NCBI GenBank assembly: GCA_003521815.1
Contig: DPHE01000064.1
Coordinates: 1,673-11,773, forward strand
DNA: 10,101 bases
Direction of reading: 5' to 3'
Source: Colwellia sp.
GTDB taxonomy: Bacteria > Pseudomonadota > Gammaproteobacteria > Enterobacterales > Alteromonadaceae
Below the pieces are notes generated by a model, which did not search any database, was not told the DNA's origin, and saw only the letters and a list, made by a program, of their open reading frames with translations. The stretch's first letter is position 1, and each line of letters begins with the position of its first letter. Shown one piece after another: positions 6,486 through 10,101 of this stretch. Both the position numbers and the translations under genes were made by a program.

Positions 6486-6752
6486 ATGGATGAACAGGTA
6501 AAGCATAAAAAAAAGGCAATGACCAATGCCGAAAAGCAGAAAAAATATCGTGAACGTCAAAAAGAGCGTGGTAAACAAGAAATGCGTGGTTATTTATCTC
6601 CGGAGGCTAAAGTATGCTATCAATTAATTTCAGAACAAACAAATTGGTCTGACAGTATCATTTTAAGTAATGCGGTGCGTTTAACATATGCGGCGTATAA
6701 AAATGGTCAAATAGGGCTATTGAATAGCTGGTTAAAAAATAATAAATTATAA
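6486..6752 (+). CDS. small basic protein, possible ribbon-helix-helix DNA-binding protein
   Basis: An 88-residue protein I cannot assign to a named family. Residues 1-33 are very polar and lysine/arginine-rich (KHKKKAM, KQKKYRERQKERGKQ), probably helical or disordered. Residues 34-72 fit a ribbon-helix-helix layout: a strand (MRGYLS), helix A starting at PEAK (about 39-51), a turn with NWSDS, and helix B (IILSNAVRLTYAAY). Many bacterial proteins with a KYRERQK-type N-terminus followed by a YLSPEA-type strand are described as small ribbon-helix-helix regulators, but this is recalled pattern only. GAGAATAAG just before ATG 6486 gives a weak ribosome-binding site. The gene stands alone, divergent from fabA and ahead of the uvrY operon. 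It could be an autoregulator or a nucleoid-type protein; there is no adjacent toxin gene to suggest an antitoxin. Confidence 0.7.
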   Translation: MDEQVKHKKKAMTNAEKQKKYRERQKERGKQEMRGYLSPEAKVCYQLISEQTNWSDSIILSNAVRLTYAAYKNGQIGLLNSWLKNNKL

Positions 6753-6766
6753 GTGCTAGCGTTGCT

Positions 6767-6799
6767 CTAGGTAAACCTAGTAGACAAGGTGGCGTTGTC
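6767..6799. other. two adjacent short hairpins downstream of the small basic gene
   Basis: CTAGG-TAAA-CCTAG (6767-6780, extendable by one T-A pair) is followed two bases later by GACAA (6783-6787) and TTGTC (6795-6799) with a 7-base loop. Neither has a T-run. They lie immediately before the TATAAT at 6801, so they may be operator-like sites for the uvrY promoter or 3'-end structures of the preceding transcript. Confidence 0.3.
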
Positions 6800-6800
6800 A

Positions 6801-6806
6801 TATAAT
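6801..6806 (+). promoter_or_regulatory. consensus -10 hexamer, candidate uvrY operon promoter
   Basis: TATAAT matches the -10 consensus exactly, 78 bases upstream of the uvrY start. A good -35 is lacking at 16-18 bases: TAGACA (6781-6786) matches five of six positions but with only a 14-base spacer. The promoter may need an activator or lie elsewhere. Confidence 0.35.
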
Positions 6807-6817
6807 TTAACTAATTG

Positions 6818-6841
6818 AAAAAGCATGACTTTATGGTTTTT
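6818..6841 (+). terminator. weak terminator-like hairpin or leader structure before uvrY
   Basis: AAAAAGCAT (6818-6826) pairs with ATGGTTTTT (6833-6841), eight of nine pairs, around GACTTT, and ends in a T-run (TTTTTT, then ATTTG). It could end the small basic gene's transcript. If the TATAAT at 6801 is a real promoter it would instead lie in the uvrY leader. The G-G mismatch and AT-rich stem make it weak. Confidence 0.35.
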
Positions 6842-6883
6842 TATTTGTGTAATCTCCATGTGAAAAATTTAAGGTAAATTAGA

Positions 6884-7528
6884 TTGATAAATATATTATT
6901 AGTTGATGACCATGTATTAGTACGAACGGGTATTAGTAAAATATTGACTGAAGTAAAGGGCTTTAACGTTATTCACGAATGTGAAACGGGCGAAGAAGCG
7001 ATAAAGTTTTGTCGCCACACTGAACCCGATGTTATTTTAATGGATATGGATATGCCTGGTATGGGGGGGTTAGAAGCCACTAAAAAGATATTACGTTTTA
7101 CCCCCGATGCAAAAATTATTGTACTTACCGTGTATACAGAAGAGCCATTCCCAACCAAAGTGATGCAAATAGGGGCTGCGGGTTATTTAACAAAGGGGAC
7201 AGCGTCAAATGAAATGGTGAATGCAATAAGGGCGGTTAATAGTGGTCAGCGTTATTTGCCTGCGGACATAGCCCAACAAATGGCACTAAGTCAGTTTAAA
7301 TCAGTCGAAGAAAACCCTTTTAATATCTTGTCGGATCGTGAACTTCAAATCATGTTAATGATCACGCGTGGTGAAAAGGTACCTAATATATCGGTGAATT
7401 TGCATCTAAGCACTAAAACGATTAATAGTTATCGTTATCGTATGTTTGAAAAACTAGCCGTTAGTAATGATGTTGAGTTAACCCATTTGGCTATTCGCCA
7501 CAGTATGATAAAGACAGAAAAGTTATAA
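6884..7528 (+). CDS. uvrY: GacA/UvrY family response regulator
   Basis: A 214-residue two-component response regulator. The receiver domain (1-120) has acidic Asp8/Asp9, phospho-acceptor Asp54 in VILMDMDMPGMGG, Thr82 and Lys104 (GYLTKG). A LuxR-type helix-turn-helix occupies about 149-208 (LSDRELQIMLMITRGEKV, then KTINSYRYRMFEKL and VELTHLAIRH), nearly as in E. coli UvrY. The family is activated by the BarA/GacS sensor kinase and turns on CsrB/CsrC-type small RNAs that titrate CsrA, so it controls carbon use, motility and secretion. The start is TTG: the MINILLVDDH opening fits the family exactly, AAGG (6871-6874) sits nine bases upstream, and no in-frame ATG precedes the receiver motifs (ATG 6858 runs straight into TGA). 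The stop overlaps uvrC by one base (TAATG), indicating translational coupling. gacA is the alternative name. Confidence 0.96.
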   Translation: MINILLVDDHVLVRTGISKILTEVKGFNVIHECETGEEAIKFCRHTEPDVILMDMDMPGMGGLEATKKILRFTPDAKIIVLTVYTEEPFPTKVMQIGAAGYLTKGTASNEMVNAIRAVNSGQRYLPADIAQQMALSQFKSVEENPFNILSDRELQIMLMITRGEKVPNISVNLHLSTKTINSYRYRMFEKLAVSNDVELTHLAIRHSMIKTEKL

Positions 7529-9423
7529 TGTCGTCTGATACGAATGCAACAGAGCAACCCTTACACTTTGATCATGAAGCCTTTTTAAATGCGGTTACTG
7601 AACAAGCGGGCGTATATCGCATGTATAACCATGAACAAACGGTTATTTATGTGGGTAAAGCAAAGCAACTTAAAAAGCGCCTTGCTAGTTATTTTCGTGA
7701 AGATGTTGGCTCCGTTAAAACCCAAGCACTGGTTAAACAAATTTGCGCTATTGATGTAACGGTTACCCATACAGAAGGGGAGGCGTTGATTCTTGAAAAT
7801 AATTACATTAAAAAATATCAGCCCAAATACAATATTTTATTACGTGATGATAAATCCTACCCTTACTTATTAATTACTGATCATAAACACCCTAAACTAG
7901 GCTTGCACCGGGGCGGTAAACGTATTAAAGGTGATTATTTTGGCCCGTACCCTAGCGTAGGCGCGGTGTGGGAAAGTTTACGTTTACTGCAAAAAATTTT
8001 CCCTATTCGTCAATGTGAAGACAGTTATTATAGGGCAAGGTCACGTCCTTGCTTGCAACACCAATTAGGCCGTTGTTTAGCCCCTTGTGTAGATGAAGTG
8101 TCAATAGAAGACTACGCGCAGCAAGTGTATTTAGCTAAATTATTTTTAAAGGGTAAAAGCTCAATGGTTATTGAGCAATTAGTGACGCGCATGGCGCTGG
8201 CTAGTGATCAATTAGATTTTGAGTGTGCGGCTAAATGTCGTGACCAAATTACCACGTTGCGTAAAGTTCAACAGCAACAATATGTCAGTGGTATTGCGGC
8301 TGAAATGGATGTTATTGGCTTATATCGAATTAACGCTCAAGCCTGTGTTCATTTATTGATGATTCGTGATCATAAAATATTAGGCAGTAAAAGTTACTTT
8401 CCTGTAGTGCCAATTGAAACGAGTGATGAAGAGATTATTCAAGCTTTTATTGGCCAGCATTACTTAGGCAGTTCTTTAGGTGAAGGAGTAAGTGAAGGTA
8501 ATATTCCTAAGGAAATTGTGACAGAGTATAATTTTGAGCAAATAAATGAACTGGCTTTGCTGCTTTCAAAGCAAGCTGAACATAGTGTGAAAATTTCAAC
8601 TAAAAGTCGTTCAGAGCGAAGACAGTATGTAAAGCTTGCCACAACCAATGCTCAAACAGCATTAGTAACTCGAAATAGTCATAAAGAGTCAATGCAAGCT
8701 CGCTTTGTCGCCTTAAATGAAGTGTTTGAGCTGTCTAATGGCATTAACCGCATAGAGTGTTTTGATATTAGCCATACAATGGGGCAGCAAACGATTGCTT
8801 CCAACGTGGTTTTTAATCAAGAAGGACCAGTAAAGTCGGATTATCGTCGTTATAATGTTCATGGTATAACACCGGGCGATGATTATGCTGCAATGGCTTT
8901 TGCGTTAAATAAACGTTATGGCAAGCTTAAAGCAGAAGATACGGAGTCGTTAAAAAAACTACCTGACATTGTGTTTATTGATGGGGGTAAAGGGCAATTA
9001 GCTAAAGCAGAATTTTTTTTTGCTGAGTTAACTGCTAAGCAAAATTTAGATAGGATCCCTTTACTTGTTGGTGTTGCTAAAGGAGAGTCACGTAAACCTG
9101 GGTTGGAAACACTCATATTAGGTGGTTCGCACCAACTAATATCACTACCGGCGACATCACCTGCGCTACATTTAGTGCAACATGTTCGTGATGAATCACA
9201 CCGTTTTGCTATAGCAGGCCATAGAGCGAAAAGACAAAAAGTCAGTAAGAAATCGATACTTGAAAATATCGAAGGTATTGGTGCTAAAAAGCGTCAAGCT
9301 TTATTAACTTTTTTAGGGGGTATACAAGAAGTGAAAAATGCGGGTATTACTGAGTTAGAAAAAGTTCCTGGCATTAGTAAAGTGCTAGCAAAAAAACTTT
9401 ATAATGTTTTGCATGATAAGTAG
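7528..9423 (+). CDS. uvrC: excinuclease ABC subunit C (UvrC)
   Basis: A 631-residue dual nuclease of nucleotide excision repair; recruited by UvrB, it incises 3' and then 5' of a DNA lesion. The GIY-YIG domain is at about 25-105 (GVY at 28-30, IYVGK at 40-44). Cys163, Cys175, Cys183 and Cys187 have the 12/8/4 spacing of the UvrC iron-sulfur cluster. The UVR domain that contacts UvrB is at about 208-243 (ASDQLDFECAAKCRDQI). The RNase H-like 5'-incision domain has Asp413 (ECFDISH), Asp485 (FIDGGKGQL) and His558 (VRDESHRFA). Two helix-hairpin-helix motifs (IEGIGAKK and VPGISKVLA) end the protein. E. coli UvrC is 610 residues, so it is full length, with a slightly long N-terminus. Its ATG is the A of the uvrY stop (TAATG), so translation is probably coupled to uvrY; there is no strong independent ribosome-binding site. 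Confidence 0.98.
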   Translation: MSSDTNATEQPLHFDHEAFLNAVTEQAGVYRMYNHEQTVIYVGKAKQLKKRLASYFREDVGSVKTQALVKQICAIDVTVTHTEGEALILENNYIKKYQPKYNILLRDDKSYPYLLITDHKHPKLGLHRGGKRIKGDYFGPYPSVGAVWESLRLLQKIFPIRQCEDSYYRARSRPCLQHQLGRCLAPCVDEVSIEDYAQQVYLAKLFLKGKSSMVIEQLVTRMALASDQLDFECAAKCRDQITTLRKVQQQQYVSGIAAEMDVIGLYRINAQACVHLLMIRDHKILGSKSYFPVVPIETSDEEIIQAFIGQHYLGSSLGEGVSEGNIPKEIVTEYNFEQINELALLLSKQAEHSVKISTKSRSERRQYVKLATTNAQTALVTRNSHKESMQARFVALNEVFELSNGINRIECFDISHTMGQQTIASNVVFNQEGPVKSDYRRYNVHGITPGDDYAAMAFALNKRYGKLKAEDTESLKKLPDIVFIDGGKGQLAKAEFFFAELTAKQNLDRIPLLVGVAKGESRKPGLETLILGGSHQLISLPATSPALHLVQHVRDESHRFAIAGHRAKRQKVSKKSILENIEGIGAKKRQALLTFLGGIQEVKNAGITELEKVPGISKVLAKKLYNVLHDK

Positions 9424-9499
9424 CTATATCTAGTGACTTAACCTGTGTAGAATAAAATTCAAATGCTTAATATCAAGCTTGTTGTAAAAGTAAGAGACT

Positions 9500-10084
9500 A
9501 TGTGGACATTACCTAATCAAATAACCTTATTTCGGATCATATTGATCCCCATTTTTCTGATTATTTTCTATTTACCGTTATCATGGAGTCACTTTGGCGC
9601 GTTTGCTGTGTTTTGGTTGGCGGCTGTTAGTGATGCCTTAGATGGTTACCTAGCGAGAAAATTAAATCAATCTTCTGCGTTTGGTGCCTTTATTGACCCA
9701 GTGGCAGATAAACTGATGGTTGTCGCTGCATTAGTTATGATAGTGCAAGATTATCAAACCTGGTGGGTGGCTATTCCTGCTATTATTATGATTGCTCGTG
9801 AAGTATTCATTAGTGCCTTAAGAGAATTTATGTCCTCTCGTGGTAAACGCGATGTTATTGCGGTTTCTAATATGGGTAAGTATAAAACTGCCGCGCAAAT
9901 GTTAGGGATTATGGGATTAATATGGCGACCTGATTACGATATTCCGCTAATTTTCTTTTATTTCCCACATGTAATTTTAAATTATCTATCCTATGGATTT
10001 TATTTTATTGCGACCGTGTTGACAATTTCAACGTTAATTGATTATTTTAAAGCGGCATGGCCAGAACTAAAAGCTAATATATAG
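9500..10084 (+). CDS. pgsA: CDP-diacylglycerol-glycerol-3-phosphate 3-phosphatidyltransferase PgsA
   Basis: A 194-residue inner-membrane enzyme that makes phosphatidylglycerophosphate from CDP-diacylglycerol and glycerol-3-phosphate, the committed step to phosphatidylglycerol and cardiolipin. The CDP-alcohol phosphotransferase signature D(x)2DG(x)2AR(x)8G(x)3D(x)3D is complete: Asp45, Asp48, Gly49, Ala52, Arg53, Gly62, Asp66 and Asp70, the metal-binding and catalytic residues. Hydrophobic segments at about 8-26, 32-44, 72-100 (two passes) and 145-186 fit a polytopic protein. MWTLPNQITLFRI is the characteristic N-terminus. It is about 12 residues longer than E. coli PgsA (182), mostly at the C-terminal end. 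It follows uvrC by 76 bases, the uvrC-pgsA order conserved in many gammaproteobacteria. AAGAG (9492-9496) is close to the ATG for a Shine-Dalgarno (three bases), so translation initiation may be modest. Confidence 0.97.
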   Translation: MWTLPNQITLFRIILIPIFLIIFYLPLSWSHFGAFAVFWLAAVSDALDGYLARKLNQSSAFGAFIDPVADKLMVVAALVMIVQDYQTWWVAIPAIIMIAREVFISALREFMSSRGKRDVIAVSNMGKYKTAAQMLGIMGLIWRPDYDIPLIFFYFPHVILNYLSYGFYFIATVLTISTLIDYFKAAWPELKANI

Positions 10085-10101
10085 CCAGTAAAGTTAGCCA
10101 G

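Noticed and set aside
6973..9116. Several minus-strand open frames of 61-66 codons within uvrY and uvrC
   Set aside because: All are antisense to conserved domains, with no start signals or familiar sequence.
9424..9499. Possible separate pgsA promoter or terminator in the 76-base uvrC-pgsA gap
   Set aside because: TAAAAT at 9452-9457 resembles a -10, but the upstream TGACTT is only about 14 bases away, and GCTT/AAGC (9465-9478) is too short a stem to support a terminator.
10085..10101. tRNA cluster downstream of pgsA, as in E. coli
   Set aside because: Only 17 bases remain after the stop and none resembles a tRNA; nothing can be concluded.
1..10101. CRISPR array, prophage, insertion sequence, toxin-antitoxin or defence system
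   Set aside because: No regularly spaced repeats, transposase, integrase or toxin-like partner genes are present; the small basic gene at 6486 has no adjacent toxin candidate.

Overview
The window looks like a chromosomal segment of an AT-rich marine gammaproteobacterium, most likely of the order Alteromonadales (Colwellia or Thalassotalea type). This is inferred from protein style, codon use (AT-rich third positions, many Lys/Asn/Ile) and gene order; no database search was possible. Nearly all of it is core housekeeping DNA. I see no phage, insertion sequence, CRISPR array, RNA gene or defence island, and no candidate for a wholly new biological system.

Layout. (1) 1-3584, plus strand: the 3' part of rlmL (rlmKL), a small glutaredoxin-like gene and uup, closely spaced and probably co-transcribed: rRNA methylation, thiol-redox and ABC-F ATPase functions. 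(2) 3655-5472, plus: an exported DUF3466-type protein with five HAF-like repeats and a GlyGly-CTERM-like tail. (3) 5473-5681: a convergent intergenic region with a strong, probably bidirectional terminator, a second hairpin, and a REP-like long inverted repeat with arms of the CCTTCGACAAGCTCAGG type. (4) 5682-6203, minus: fabA, with an upstream promoter where a FabR-like palindrome fills the -35/-10 spacer and a FadR-like site covers -35, in the same order I recall for E. coli fabA. (5) 6486-6752, plus: a small lysine/arginine-rich protein with a possible ribbon-helix-helix fold. (6) 6884-10084, plus: uvrY/gacA (TTG start), uvrC (starts overlap by one base, TAATG) and pgsA, the classic response regulator / excision nuclease / phosphatidylglycerophosphate synthase cluster.

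The order rlmL-uup-...-fabA matches the E. coli neighbourhood rlmL-uup-pqiAB-ymbA-rmf-fabA, but pqiAB, ymbA and rmf are absent here and a DUF3466 gene plus a dispersed-type repeat occupy the gap. The points most worth a second look are the compound FadR/FabR control region of fabA, the REP-like element in the fabA 3' region, the TTG start of the GacA-type regulator, the possible rhombosortase-type tail on the DUF3466 protein, and the unknown small basic protein divergent from fabA.
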